Assembly (NCBI RefSeq): GCF_000585215.1 | Contig: NZ_AONC01000002.1 | Location: 1 to 64,000 of the forward strand | Direction: 5' to 3' | From: Imhoffiella purpurea | GTDB taxonomy: Bacteria; Pseudomonadota; Gammaproteobacteria; Chromatiales; Chromatiaceae | DNA length: 64,000 bases | Shown here: positions 1 through 7,721 of the stretch, one piece after another | How positions within the stretch are numbered: the stretch's first letter is position 1 | Layout: the number at the start of each line of letters is the position of its first letter | Position numbers and translations under genes: made by a program | The notes under the pieces: model-generated | The model's database searches: none | Seen by the model: only the letters and a program-made list of their open reading frames with translations | What the model was told of the DNA's origin: nothing

Positions 1-1623
1 GCCGCTGCGGCGGATCGGCTCGAACACCACGCCGTAGTGGGCATTGAGCAGGGCGTGCAGATCGCCGGGCGCGAGCCGCTCCGCCAGGCTGGTGTAGCGC
101 TCGCCGTCGGTGGCGATGCAGACCCCCTTCAGAACCTGGCCGCCGGCCTCGGCGCGATGGATCCCGACCGCCAGACCCTCGGCGACGTGCAGCGGCAGAT
201 AGCGGGCCAGGGCGGCGGTAATGCGCCGTCTCCCCCGGGCCTCCTCGCGCCAGCCGAGCGCCAGGCCGAGGATCAGGGCGGGGAGCGCCTGCGCCCCGAT
301 CGGTACCAGCCAGGGCAGCCAGAGGTCCGCCCGCGCGAAGAGCCCGTAGACCAGGAGCGAATAGAGGCCCGCGAGCAGCAGCAGCACGGGCACGGCCCGG
401 CGGGCGGGCAGCAGCCCGGCGAGGCCGCCCGTCAGCAGCCCCCAGCCGAGCAGCAGCGCCAGGAGCGCGGCGGGCGCCAGGGGACGGACCGACTCGTGGC
501 GCATCAGGTTGGCATAGGCGGTCGCGGCGATCTCGACCCCGCTCATGCGGATGTCCGATCCCGCCCCCGGATAGGTCGTAGCGAGGGTGTCCAGCTGCTC
601 CGATCCGCGCACGGTCGAGACGCCGACGAAGACCGTCCGGCCGCGGAAGCGCTCCAGCTCCGCCGCGTCCATCGTCAGCACGCGCGCGAAGGACAGCGGC
701 TCGATCGTCTGCGGCGGGCCGTAGAACTTAAGATGGCGGCTGTAGTCGGCGCCGTAGAGGTCGACCAGCGCCGCCAGCCGGGCGCGGTCGGCCGCGGAGA
801 GCCCGTCTCGCGCGGAGGCGGCGGCCAGCGCGGCGCGATGCAGCGGCGGATTCGAGGCCAGGGCACCGCGCAGCCGGCGCATGGTCTCGACCAGCCCGGG
901 CGGCTCCAGAAGGCTGGCCGAGTCCGCCGGCAGGTCGGCGAACCGGGCCGGGTCGAACCCCGTCAGCAGCCCGCGGAGCGCCGGATAGAGGTCCAGCGCC
1001 CCCAGCTGGAAGGCGGCGGCCGGCAGGGTCGGCGCATCCCCGCTCTCCGGGCGGAAGAGCCAGACCTGGGTCACGCGCTCGGACCCAGCGGGCAGGACGA
1101 AGGGCGCCAGGGCCGCCGCCGCGTCGGCGAGCGTCGGGGCGGGATCGCGCAGGACCTCCTGCTTGAGGACCGGCGCGTCCCGGCCTCCGAGCGGGAGGTC
1201 GTGGCGCTCGATGCCCTGTGCCAGGACCACGCGCCCGGCGTCCCGGAAGGCCCGGGCCAGATCGGGGTCCGCCGCGCGGGATCCGGCGAAGAGGATGTCG
1301 AAGACGATGACCCGCGCCCCGGCCGCGTGCAGCCGCTCGACCAGCCGGGCGTGGAGAGTGCGCGGCCATTCGGGATACCGGCCGCTCAGCCCGAAGGCGT
1401 GCTGGGAGGCGCGGTCGACGACGACGAGCGCCACCTCGTCCGGCGGCGGAAGCGGACCGCGCAGCCGGAACAGCCAGCCGAGGACCGGGCTCTCCTCGAG
1501 CGCGAGCCCGGCGGGCGAGAGCCCCAGCAAGGCGCCGAGCGGACCCAGGGCGAGTCCGAGCAGCAGGGTCCTAGACAGGCGCTTGGATCCGGGGATGCGG
1601 CGAGTAGTCCCAGAGACGCGCAT
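1..1623 (-). CDS. CHASE2-domain adenylate/guanylate cyclase, C-terminus cut off by window edge
   Basis: Reading frame open from an ATG at 1623 (in-frame TGA two codons upstream) to base 1, giving 541 residues without a stop. After a hydrophobic N-terminus (about residues 17-45) comes a CHASE2 sensor domain with the typical VALVVVDRAS and YPEWPRTLHARLVERL stretches and the later GRTVFVGVS motif, then a block of transmembrane helices (about 380-470). The last visible part, GVCIATDGERYTSLAERL, is the opening of a class III nucleotide cyclase domain; its metal and base-binding residues lie outside the window. Family knowledge: CHASE2 is a periplasmic sensor fused to cytoplasmic output domains. 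It is the last gene of a minus-strand locus that starts with a Crp-like protein, so cAMP made here may feed that regulator (inference). Base composition is very GC-rich, unlike the small genes just upstream. Confidence 0.85.
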   Translation of the reverse strand, partial: MRVSGTTRRIPGSKRLSRTLLLGLALGPLGALLGLSPAGLALEESPVLGWLFRLRGPLPPPDEVALVVVDRASQHAFGLSGRYPEWPRTLHARLVERLHAAGARVIVFDILFAGSRAADPDLARAFRDAGRVVLAQGIERHDLPLGGRDAPVLKQEVLRDPAPTLADAAAALAPFVLPAGSERVTQVWLFRPESGDAPTLPAAAFQLGALDLYPALRGLLTGFDPARFADLPADSASLLEPPGLVETMRRLRGALASNPPLHRAALAAASARDGLSAADRARLAALVDLYGADYSRHLKFYGPPQTIEPLSFARVLTMDAAELERFRGRTVFVGVSTVRGSEQLDTLATTYPGAGSDIRMSGVEIAATAYANLMRHESVRPLAPAALLALLLGWGLLTGGLAGLLPARRAVPVLLLLAGLYSLLVYGLFARADLWLPWLVPIGAQALPALILGLALGWREEARGRRRITAALARYLPLHVAEGLAVGIHRAEAGGQVLKGVCIATDGERYTSLAERLAPGDLHALLNAHYGVVFEPIRRSG

Positions 1624-1670
1624 GTTTCAGGTCACGGCGTCTGGGCGACTATAAAAACGAGGCGTCCGAG

Positions 1671-1914
1671 CCATCCTTGGCCCGAGCGGGACAGACGAGG
1701 AATTGGCGTTTCATTGGATGCCGGAATCGCATCCAATCGGCACCATCTTCATATCAAATGAGCGACAAATAAATCTGTCCCCTTTTTCTTTCACGATGAT
1801 CCAGGGCCATCCTTGGCCCGAATGGGACAGGCGATGAATCGGGGTTTCATTGGAGCCGGAATCGCATCCAATCGGCACCATTTTCATAGCAAATGAGCGA
1901 CAAATAAATCTGTC
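1671..1914. repeat. Two tandem REP-like repeats (about 108 bp each)
   Basis: Copy 1 is 1671-1779 and copy 2 is 1807-1914, period 136 bp, with about ten differences. Each copy holds a palindrome: in copy 1 TTGGATGC and GCATCCAA are perfect 8-base arms around a 7-base loop, and in copy 2 one arm has lost a T. Each ends in ACAAATAAATCTGTC, whose complement GACAGATTTATTT is a tail often seen next to REP-type elements and their RAYT transposases in Gammaproteobacteria. They fill the 302-base gap between the CHASE2 gene and the small gene upstream; no coding sequence is seen in this gap. In the transcription direction they could act as a processing or attenuation structure. Confidence 0.75.
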
Positions 1915-1925
1915 AGCTTTTTAGC

Positions 1926-2183
1926 CTAAAAGCAAACGCGAATATTGCAGATAATGGTGCAAAAACTAACGAAAATGGGATCTTCCTCATCGACAACAAC
2001 ACCAGGAAGTTGAGCCATATCCATGCCTTCGACCACGCCGAAGGTTGTGTCGACAGCCAGCTTGAGATCCAGCGTCTGATTGTTCCAGCTTGCACCCTCG
2101 GCAGGGGGCACGGATGCCGACACGGGGCCTACGGCGGCCGCCAGGAGCATGATTGCCAAGAGTCGTGCGTTATTCTTTTTCAT
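1926..2183 (-). CDS. Small secreted protein with C-terminal three-cysteine motif
   Basis: 85 residues. The ATG at 2183 is preceded by a strong ribosome site (GAGGTGG). The N-terminus is a classical signal peptide: basic MKKNNAR, then hydrophobic LLAIMLLAAA, then a cleavage-like VSA around residue 23. The predicted mature part is about 62 residues and ends exactly at the stop codon with FCTIICNIRVCF. The upstream neighbour (2355-2624) ends in FCIIICNVVVCY, so the shared pattern is F-C-x-I-I-C-N-x-x-V-C-[FY]-stop, in both cases five or six residues after an EED triplet. Nothing else is alike between the two. I do not recognise the family. The leader-plus-conserved-Cys-tail arrangement recalls a ribosomally made peptide precursor or a C-terminal sorting tail; this is inference, and no maturation enzyme lies nearby. 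Confidence 0.75.
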   Translation of the reverse strand: MKKNNARLLAIMLLAAAVGPVSASVPPAEGASWNNQTLDLKLAVDTTFGVVEGMDMAQLPGVVVDEEDPIFVSFCTIICNIRVCF

Positions 2184-2210
2184 GATTCCACCTCGTTCGG
2201 TTGGGAGGAT

Positions 2211-2243
2211 GCCGATCGAATGCCTTCCGGGTACTCGATCGGC
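2211..2243. other. Inverted repeat between the two Cys-tail genes
   Basis: GCCGATCGA at 2211-2219 and TCGATCGGC at 2235-2243 form a perfect 9-base stem with a 15-base loop, just upstream of the 85-residue gene. It is not followed by a T run, so it may be an mRNA processing or attenuation structure. The rest of the 171-base gap shows nothing else. Confidence 0.45.
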
Positions 2244-2354
2244 TCGTGAGTCGAAAACGTGGTTTCCGGCTCGCTTAGTTTTCAGCTATTCATATGCTGG
2301 AAGATGTAAATCCATCGTTTGCCAAAGCGGGATACGCGATGTATCGGCGCTCTC

Positions 2355-2624
2355 TTAGTAGCAAACAACTACGTTGCAGATGATAATGCAAAAGCGGTCG
2401 ACAGCAGCGCTGTCTTCCTCCTTGCTGAAAGTAACGCTTGGAGGCTGTGTCGTCCCCGACTGCTCGTCCACGCCGGAATCCGTATAGTCCGACAGCTCAA
2501 GCACTTTCTTTTCCTCATCCCAGTTTTGGTCGGGATTTTCCAGCATAACAACTCGTTCGATGTCGAGCTTTTCGCCATCGTCGTCCAAGTAGACCAAAGC
2601 CACTAGTTTTCTCTTCTCGCTCAT
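2355..2624 (-). CDS. Small acidic protein with C-terminal three-cysteine motif
   Basis: 89 residues. The ATG at 2624 follows a good ribosome site (AGAGGAAAG, about 5 bases away). There is no signal peptide: it starts MSEKRKLVALVYLDDDGEK and has a strongly acidic body. The last twelve residues are FCIIICNVVVCY, directly before TAA, matching the tail of the 85-residue gene downstream. The three cysteines have C-x3-C-x4-C spacing and sit in an otherwise hydrophobic segment; they are the only cysteines in the protein. The acidic body plus hydrophobic Cys tail looks like a leader and core, but no radical SAM, YcaO, LanM or protease gene is within 60 kb downstream. It sits 77 bases after the FecR-TPR-barrel gene on the same strand. 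Unknown function; local base composition is lower in GC than the surrounding genome. Confidence 0.75.
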   Translation of the reverse strand: MSEKRKLVALVYLDDDGEKLDIERVVMLENPDQNWDEEKKVLELSDYTDSGVDEQSGTTQPPSVTFSKEEDSAAVDRFCIIICNVVVCY

Positions 2625-2701
2625 GTGCGCTTTCCTCTTGCCTCACGGGGACATCGACCGGAACGAATCCAGCCGCCAAGTCTATTGTGAATCGTGCGGT
2701 T

Positions 2702-5700
2702 TCAGAAATGAACCGCCGTGCGCAGGCTCAGGATTCGCTCGCCGACGAACAGCGGCCGATTGGGATCAGTTTCGACAAATGGGATTTCACGATCGAACAG
2801 GTTGTCGATCGAAAGTGCTACGAGTCCCCGGCGGCTTGGCAAACGGTAACCAATCGAGAGATCGAGCGTCCAGAATGAGTTGCTGGCCCGATATACCGCG
2901 CCCTCGGGTACGAGGGATTGCCAAACGCCGGTTCCTCGGATCGAACAAAATATCCCGCTCGGCTCGAAATAGGACAGTGTCAGAGGTACCCGGTGGGTAC
3001 TATCCTCTGTATTATCTTGGATGCGCAGGATATTCTCTTCATAGAAATACTCGAACAGCAGGGCAAGCCGTTCCGAAGGAGTTAAAGCCGCGTAGGCGCG
3101 TACGAAGCGCTCATGCCTTTTTTCCAAAAAATCCGCTCCGCCAGGCTCTAGCTTGGGTACCAATACGTCTCGTCGCGATGCCTCGACACCCACGGATAGA
3201 CGCGCGGAGAGACTTTGATCGATGCCAAAACCGTAACGCCATGAACTTTCGCCGAGACTCCCATCAAAAAGCTGATTGAAGCCTGCAACCTGGGTTGGTT
3301 GGATCGTCTGTCTCAGCGTATCGGGACCGCGCAGAGTCCGGAAGGCCGCCGCACGAACAGTTGTCTCAGAAAAGGGGCGCCAAGTGAGGCCGACTTTGGG
3401 ATTGAGCTGCTCAATGGAGGCCCCAAACCCTGTGGTCTGAGAGCTATCGCTCGGTAGTTCGACCCAGCCCAGCCCGGGGATCAACAGTTCCACTTGGCTC
3501 CGGTCTAAGCGATTTTCGTCCCAATCCATCTGGTCCCAGCTCAAGCCTAGTGTAAGATCCAGTCGAGGAAGCGGACGCCAGGTGCTATAGAGCCACAGCG
3601 AGTTGAGCGTATTGTCGATGCGATAGTCAGAGACGATATTGGTTCGAATGCGTGACTCCTCCGGACCAAAGATCCCAAGGTAGTCCAGATCGAGATCGAT
3701 GGCATAATCGAATCGGCTTGCTCCGAGCGATAACCGCATCCCCTCGGAGCGCCAATCCTGGCGCAACTCAGCGCTCGAACCATCATCCGAACCTGTTCCT
3801 GAAACCATCGCGATGCTCAAGGGGTCTGCGGGGTCGGCAATTCCGCTGGTGTTTTGGTCCGTGTCGTAGCGTCGATGGATATAGGAAGCCATCAGCACCG
3901 ACCTGGGCGACCATCTGTAGGTCAAACCCAGTCGAGCGCTCTGGCTGCGGATGTGCTCCCGTGTATCGGTGCCCGTCTCGTCAAGATAAGGCCCCTCATC
4001 CCCATCCGTATTCCGAAACTCCGCCTGCACGCCCAGTCTCGGCGTAACCTGCACCTGCGCGAATCCAACCTGAATGTCCTGGTTTTGCCGCCGCATCCCG
4101 CCCGACCCCTGGGTCTCGAAGTGATACTGGCCGACACTGAATGCCGCCTTGTCGTACAGCGCGGTCGCCAGGATCTGATCCCCCAGGCTGTCGCGGCCGC
4201 CGCCCCAGAGCGAGACCCAGGCGCTGGCGCCGTCGCGCTCGAAGAGCGGGCCGTACTCGGCGAGCCCCAGGGTCGAGGGTCCCAGTGTGTCTGTGATCAG
4301 CAGACGGGTCTCGCCCTGGAGCGGGAGCACAGGGGTGCGGGTCAGGGGCTGGAGGAGCTGGGCCTGGAGGAGCTCGCTGACCCGCGCCTCCTCGTGACGC
4401 GGGAGGGCGGAATAGACGTCGGCCAGGAGACGGTGTCCGGACTGGTCGTCCGGGGCCTCGTCGACGGCCTGGAAGCCCTGGACCAGGGCCAGCTGATCGA
4501 ATTCGAGGTCGCGGTAGACCTGGCCGATCGCCGCCGTGCGCGCGGCCGCGTCCGCCTCCAGGGCGCCGGGGGTGCGGAACTGGGCGCGGTTGTCGTTGAG
4601 CGCGTAGGAGGTCTCCAGTGCCTCCAGGGCCTCCACCGGACGGTTGTCGGCGCGCAGCTGGATGGCGCGGTACAGCCATGGCGTCGGGTCCCTGGGATCC
4701 AGATCGGTGGCGATCTCCAGGGCGGTGGCGGCCCGTCCGCCGCGCCGTTCGTCGAGGTAGGCCTTGCCGAGATAGGTGCGCAGCAGGGACTGGAAGGGAT
4801 CGAGCGAGACCGCGGTCTCGATCCGGGCGCGGCCCTCGGCGAGCCGGCCCGAGCGGATCTGGGCGATTCCGAGACCCAGATGGGTCACGGGGTTCGCCGG
4901 GTCCAGGTCGAGCGCGCGCCCGAAGGCCGCCCGCGCGGCCCCGAGATCGATGCGCAGCAGGGCCGCGAAGCCCTGGGCGCGATGGACCAGGGCCGCCCGC
5001 GGGGCCTGGTCCGCCGCCAGGTCGGCGGCCTCCCGGGCCGCGTCGAGCTCGCCCAGGGCCAGCAGCAGCTCGGCGAGCCGGGCGCGCAGCACGCCGTTGC
5101 CCGGATCGGCGGCGAGCGCCCGGTCCATCGCCGCCCGCGCCTCGGGCAGGTCGAAGCGGGCCTGTTCGGCATAGGAGAGTGCGAGCCAGGGGAGCGGGCG
5201 CTCGGGCGCCGACTCGGTCGCGCCCCGCGCCAGGGCCAGCGCCCGCTCGGCCTCGTCGAGCCCGAGAGCGATGGCGGACTCGATCGCGTCCGAGTCCGGG
5301 TTGCCGGGCGCGAACCGGCGGGCGGCGGCGAGCTCGGCGCGCGCCCCGTCCGCGCGCCCGACGCTCAGGAGCAGGGCGGCGCGCAGGTTGTGGAACTCGG
5401 CGTCCCGGCGCGCCGGCGGCACCCGGTCGAGCGCGGCGAAGGCGGCCTCGGCGTCTCCGTCCAGGAGCCGCCGGCGGGCCTCGCGCAGCCGCTCGGAAGC
5501 CGCCTCCTCGCCCGCGCCCCGGCCGCTCCAGAGGAGCGCCGAGAGCATGGGCTCGTAGGAGATCGCCCACTGCACCGCGTCCTTGGGATCGAGCAGGCGA
5601 TAGAGCCTGGGCGCCTCGCCGCGGCCCGCGCTCGCGCCCTGACCGGCGCTCAGGCGCAGCTGTCCGCGCGCGTTGGCGACCAGCAGGCTGCCCTCGAAGA

Positions 5701-6253
5701 GGTCCACCCGGGTCCGCTCCGGATCCACGCGCACCAGCAGCTCGGTGCCGTCCACCAGGGCGTTGGCGAAAGGGGTGTCGATGTGCAGCCGGCGCTTGAC
5801 CCGGCTGAAGAAGCGCGCGGCGCCCTCGATGAGGTCCAGGTGCCCGTCGCTGGAGGCGCTGTCGGGCGGGAGGATCCGCAGGGTCGTCGACTGATCGAGA
5901 CGGATCTGGGTGTCCGCCGCGACGAAGCGCACGGCCGCCCGGCTATTGCGGCCGGTGCGCAGGGTGTCGCCCTCGCACAGACCCGCGCCGGGAGAAACCG
6001 CTGTCCAGGGACCCGTAGCGCCCTCGCGCCGGGAGACCGCGCCCTCGGCGGAGACGAGCCGGGCGGTGGATTCGGCGCAATCGGCCGCGGTCCCCTCTCC
6101 CGCCGCGACCAGGAGCAGCAGGCCGGTGCACAGCAGCGTCGACAGCCAACGGCGCGTCGCGCACCGTCCCGCGGGTCGCCGTTCGGAATGGGCTCCGAGC
6201 GCCCGATGGACCGGAAGCATCCCGAGAATGGCTGCGGAGATCGGCCTGGACAC
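2702..6253 (-). CDS. FecR domain-TPR-outer membrane beta-barrel fusion protein
   Basis: 1183 residues from a GTG at 6253, with GGGGAG eight bases upstream and only 13 bases after the crp-like stop. Order of parts: a hydrophobic export segment at about 36-57 (WLSTLLCTGLLLLVAAGEG); a FecR domain at about 65-200 with the GDTLRTG, AAVRF and TPFANALVDGTELLV signatures; an Ala/Leu/Arg-rich tetratricopeptide array at about 250-600; then about 540 residues of alternating amphipathic strands ending in TAVHF, the terminal aromatic typical of outer-membrane barrels. No TonB plug or TonB box is obvious. It probably displays FecR and TPR domains in the periplasm from an outer-membrane barrel. The 5' two-thirds are very GC-rich and the barrel part (about 2702-4100) is clearly poorer, suggesting a mosaic gene. 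It may be a sensor, receptor or export channel linked to the two small proteins that follow. Confidence 0.85.
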   Translation of the reverse strand: MSRPISAAILGMLPVHRALGAHSERRPAGRCATRRWLSTLLCTGLLLLVAAGEGTAADCAESTARLVSAEGAVSRREGATGPWTAVSPGAGLCEGDTLRTGRNSRAAVRFVAADTQIRLDQSTTLRILPPDSASSDGHLDLIEGAARFFSRVKRRLHIDTPFANALVDGTELLVRVDPERTRVDLFEGSLLVANARGQLRLSAGQGASAGRGEAPRLYRLLDPKDAVQWAISYEPMLSALLWSGRGAGEEAASERLREARRRLLDGDAEAAFAALDRVPPARRDAEFHNLRAALLLSVGRADGARAELAAARRFAPGNPDSDAIESAIALGLDEAERALALARGATESAPERPLPWLALSYAEQARFDLPEARAAMDRALAADPGNGVLRARLAELLLALGELDAAREAADLAADQAPRAALVHRAQGFAALLRIDLGAARAAFGRALDLDPANPVTHLGLGIAQIRSGRLAEGRARIETAVSLDPFQSLLRTYLGKAYLDERRGGRAATALEIATDLDPRDPTPWLYRAIQLRADNRPVEALEALETSYALNDNRAQFRTPGALEADAAARTAAIGQVYRDLEFDQLALVQGFQAVDEAPDDQSGHRLLADVYSALPRHEEARVSELLQAQLLQPLTRTPVLPLQGETRLLITDTLGPSTLGLAEYGPLFERDGASAWVSLWGGGRDSLGDQILATALYDKAAFSVGQYHFETQGSGGMRRQNQDIQVGFAQVQVTPRLGVQAEFRNTDGDEGPYLDETGTDTREHIRSQSARLGLTYRWSPRSVLMASYIHRRYDTDQNTSGIADPADPLSIAMVSGTGSDDGSSAELRQDWRSEGMRLSLGASRFDYAIDLDLDYLGIFGPEESRIRTNIVSDYRIDNTLNSLWLYSTWRPLPRLDLTLGLSWDQMDWDENRLDRSQVELLIPGLGWVELPSDSSQTTGFGASIEQLNPKVGLTWRPFSETTVRAAAFRTLRGPDTLRQTIQPTQVAGFNQLFDGSLGESSWRYGFGIDQSLSARLSVGVEASRRDVLVPKLEPGGADFLEKRHERFVRAYAALTPSERLALLFEYFYEENILRIQDNTEDSTHRVPLTLSYFEPSGIFCSIRGTGVWQSLVPEGAVYRASNSFWTLDLSIGYRLPSRRGLVALSIDNLFDREIPFVETDPNRPLFVGERILSLRTAVHF

Positions 6254-6266
6254 CTATCCGACTCCC

Positions 6267-6956
6267 CTACCAATCCGTCGGCAGCTTTTTCAGGAGGCGA
6301 ACGCTGCGCCCCTCGACCTCCAGGTATTCGCCCTCGATGAGGGTGTTGAGGACCCGGCGGACCATGTCCCGAGAAGCGCCGACCCGGTCGGCGAGGGCCT
6401 GGCGGCTGAGCCCCTCGCAGACCTTGGCGGTCCCATCGGCCTCTGGCCGGGCAAGCGACTCCAGGAGCCGGGCGACCCGCTGATAGACGTTGGCGAGGGC
6501 GAATTCCTTGGCTCTGTGGGTGGCGGCGCGCGCGCGCTGGATCAGCAGTTCGATCAGCTCCATGGCCAGGACCGGATCGGTCGCGAGGCGTTCGCTCAGA
6601 TCCGCGTGGGTGAGCATGGCGCAGCGCGTCGTCTCCGTGGCCATGACCGAGGCGCAACGGGTGCCTCCGTCCATCGCGATCTCACCCAGGATCTCGCCGG
6701 GGCCGCACTCGTCGAGTACCAGTTCCCGGCCCTTCTCGTCGCTGTTGTAGACCTTGACGCGCCCGGACATCACCAGCAGCAGGAAGCCGCCGGGATCGCC
6801 CTCGCTCATCAGGATGGCCCCCTTGGGATAGGTGCGGACCAGGGCCTTCTCGATGCAGGCCGCGAGGGCGGGATTCATGTCCAGGTTCTTTCCCAGGTCG
6901 CCGACACGCCGCGGAGCGGGGTTCGCCAGCGACGCGGTGGGCGTCGAATATGTCAT
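6267..6956 (-). CDS. Crp/Fnr-family transcriptional regulator
   Basis: 229 residues if started at the ATG at 6956; the frame stays open to 7058, but the added N-terminus is Arg-rich and atypical. A cyclic-nucleotide-binding fold is visible: YPKGAILMSEGDPGGFLLLV, then ILGEIAMDGGTRCASVMA, which keeps the Glu and Arg of the CRP phosphate-binding cassette. A C-terminal winged helix follows with the CRP helix-turn-helix GLSRQALADRVGASRDMVRR. The Fnr cysteine cluster is absent. It is first in the minus-strand locus, 13 bases before the FecR-TPR-barrel gene. Since the same locus encodes a CHASE2 nucleotide cyclase, cAMP or cGMP is a reasonable ligand, and it likely controls its own operon (inference). 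Confidence 0.85.
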   Translation of the reverse strand: MTYSTPTASLANPAPRRVGDLGKNLDMNPALAACIEKALVRTYPKGAILMSEGDPGGFLLLVMSGRVKVYNSDEKGRELVLDECGPGEILGEIAMDGGTRCASVMATETTRCAMLTHADLSERLATDPVLAMELIELLIQRARAATHRAKEFALANVYQRVARLLESLARPEADGTAKVCEGLSRQALADRVGASRDMVRRVLNTLIEGEYLEVEGRSVRLLKKLPTDW

Positions 6957-7215
6957 CGAGGACTGGCTCTCTTTCCGTTCGCGGGACGCTCGGCGCACCG
7001 GAGCGCTCCGGAGGTTGCGACGGTCCGCTGTCGGGCGGGGCGCAGGCGCGCTGGGCACCTGACGGCCTTAGAATCTGCAGGGATATTACTACAGTTTGGG
7101 TGTGCGTCATGCAACTATCGGCTTGTCGCCCATCAGTAAAAACCTCAATTGCAACAGAGGCGAACGTGAAAGGGATTGGGCGGGAGACTCGCCGATCCCT
7201 CGGGAGACCGACGAC

Positions 7216-7620
7216 ATGCGCGAGAGCATCCATCTATCGACCCATTGCGACCAGGAGCTGGTGGACATCACCGAGAAGGTGAAGGCCGTGATCGGTCGCA
7301 GCGGCATCCGTGACGGAATCGTCAACGTCTACGCCCAGGGCGCCACGGCGGCCATCATGATCCAGGAGAACTGGGACGACAGCATTCAGCAGGACGTGAT
7401 CGCATTTCTCGCCAAGCAGATCCCCAAGGGCGTCTGGCTTCACGACCGCCAGGACGGCAACGGCGACGCCCATCTCAAGGCCGGGCTGGTCGGACCATCG
7501 GAGACCATCCCCCTGATCGAGGGACAGCTGGGACTCTCGACCTGGCAGAACCTCTTCCTCTGCGAATTCGACGGACCGCGCTCGGACCGGCGGGTGGTGG
7601 TCACGGTGATCGGCGAATGA
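7216..7620 (+). CDS. yjbQ: YjbQ family protein (UPF0047; secondary thiamine-phosphate synthase-like)
   Basis: 134 residues from an ATG at 7216 with a GGGAG ribosome site. It has the family features: a start of the type LSTHCDQELVDIT, the GIVNVYAQGATAAI strand, a DG.GDAHLKAGLVGPS core and a C-terminal ending in VVVTVIGE. The family forms a small trimeric fold; weak thiamine-phosphate synthase activity is reported for YjbQ, but the true cellular role is unsettled. It is divergent from the Crp-like gene; the 259-base region between them is the likely shared promoter zone, though I could not pick a convincing promoter pair in it. Confidence 0.85.
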   Translation: MRESIHLSTHCDQELVDITEKVKAVIGRSGIRDGIVNVYAQGATAAIMIQENWDDSIQQDVIAFLAKQIPKGVWLHDRQDGNGDAHLKAGLVGPSETIPLIEGQLGLSTWQNLFLCEFDGPRSDRRVVVTVIGE

Positions 7621-7721
7621 GCCGCCGGCGCCGAGCGACAGGGCTCTGTGTTGGGCCTCGTACCTCGCCCCAACCGTCCCTTTGATGTTTCGGGGAACTT
7701 CCGGGTTCCATCAGACCAGCA

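Noticed and set aside
37-1761. Long open frame on the plus strand (574 codons)
   Set aside because: Very GC-rich antisense shadow of the CHASE2 cyclase gene; Arg/Gly/Gln-rich with no domain.
1926-2624. The Cys tails as lipoprotein signals
   Set aside because: The cysteines are at the extreme C-terminus, while a lipobox Cys follows an N-terminal signal peptide.
3854-6340. 828-codon open frame on the plus strand
   Set aside because: Antisense shadow of the FecR-TPR-barrel gene; low-complexity composition, no family similarity.
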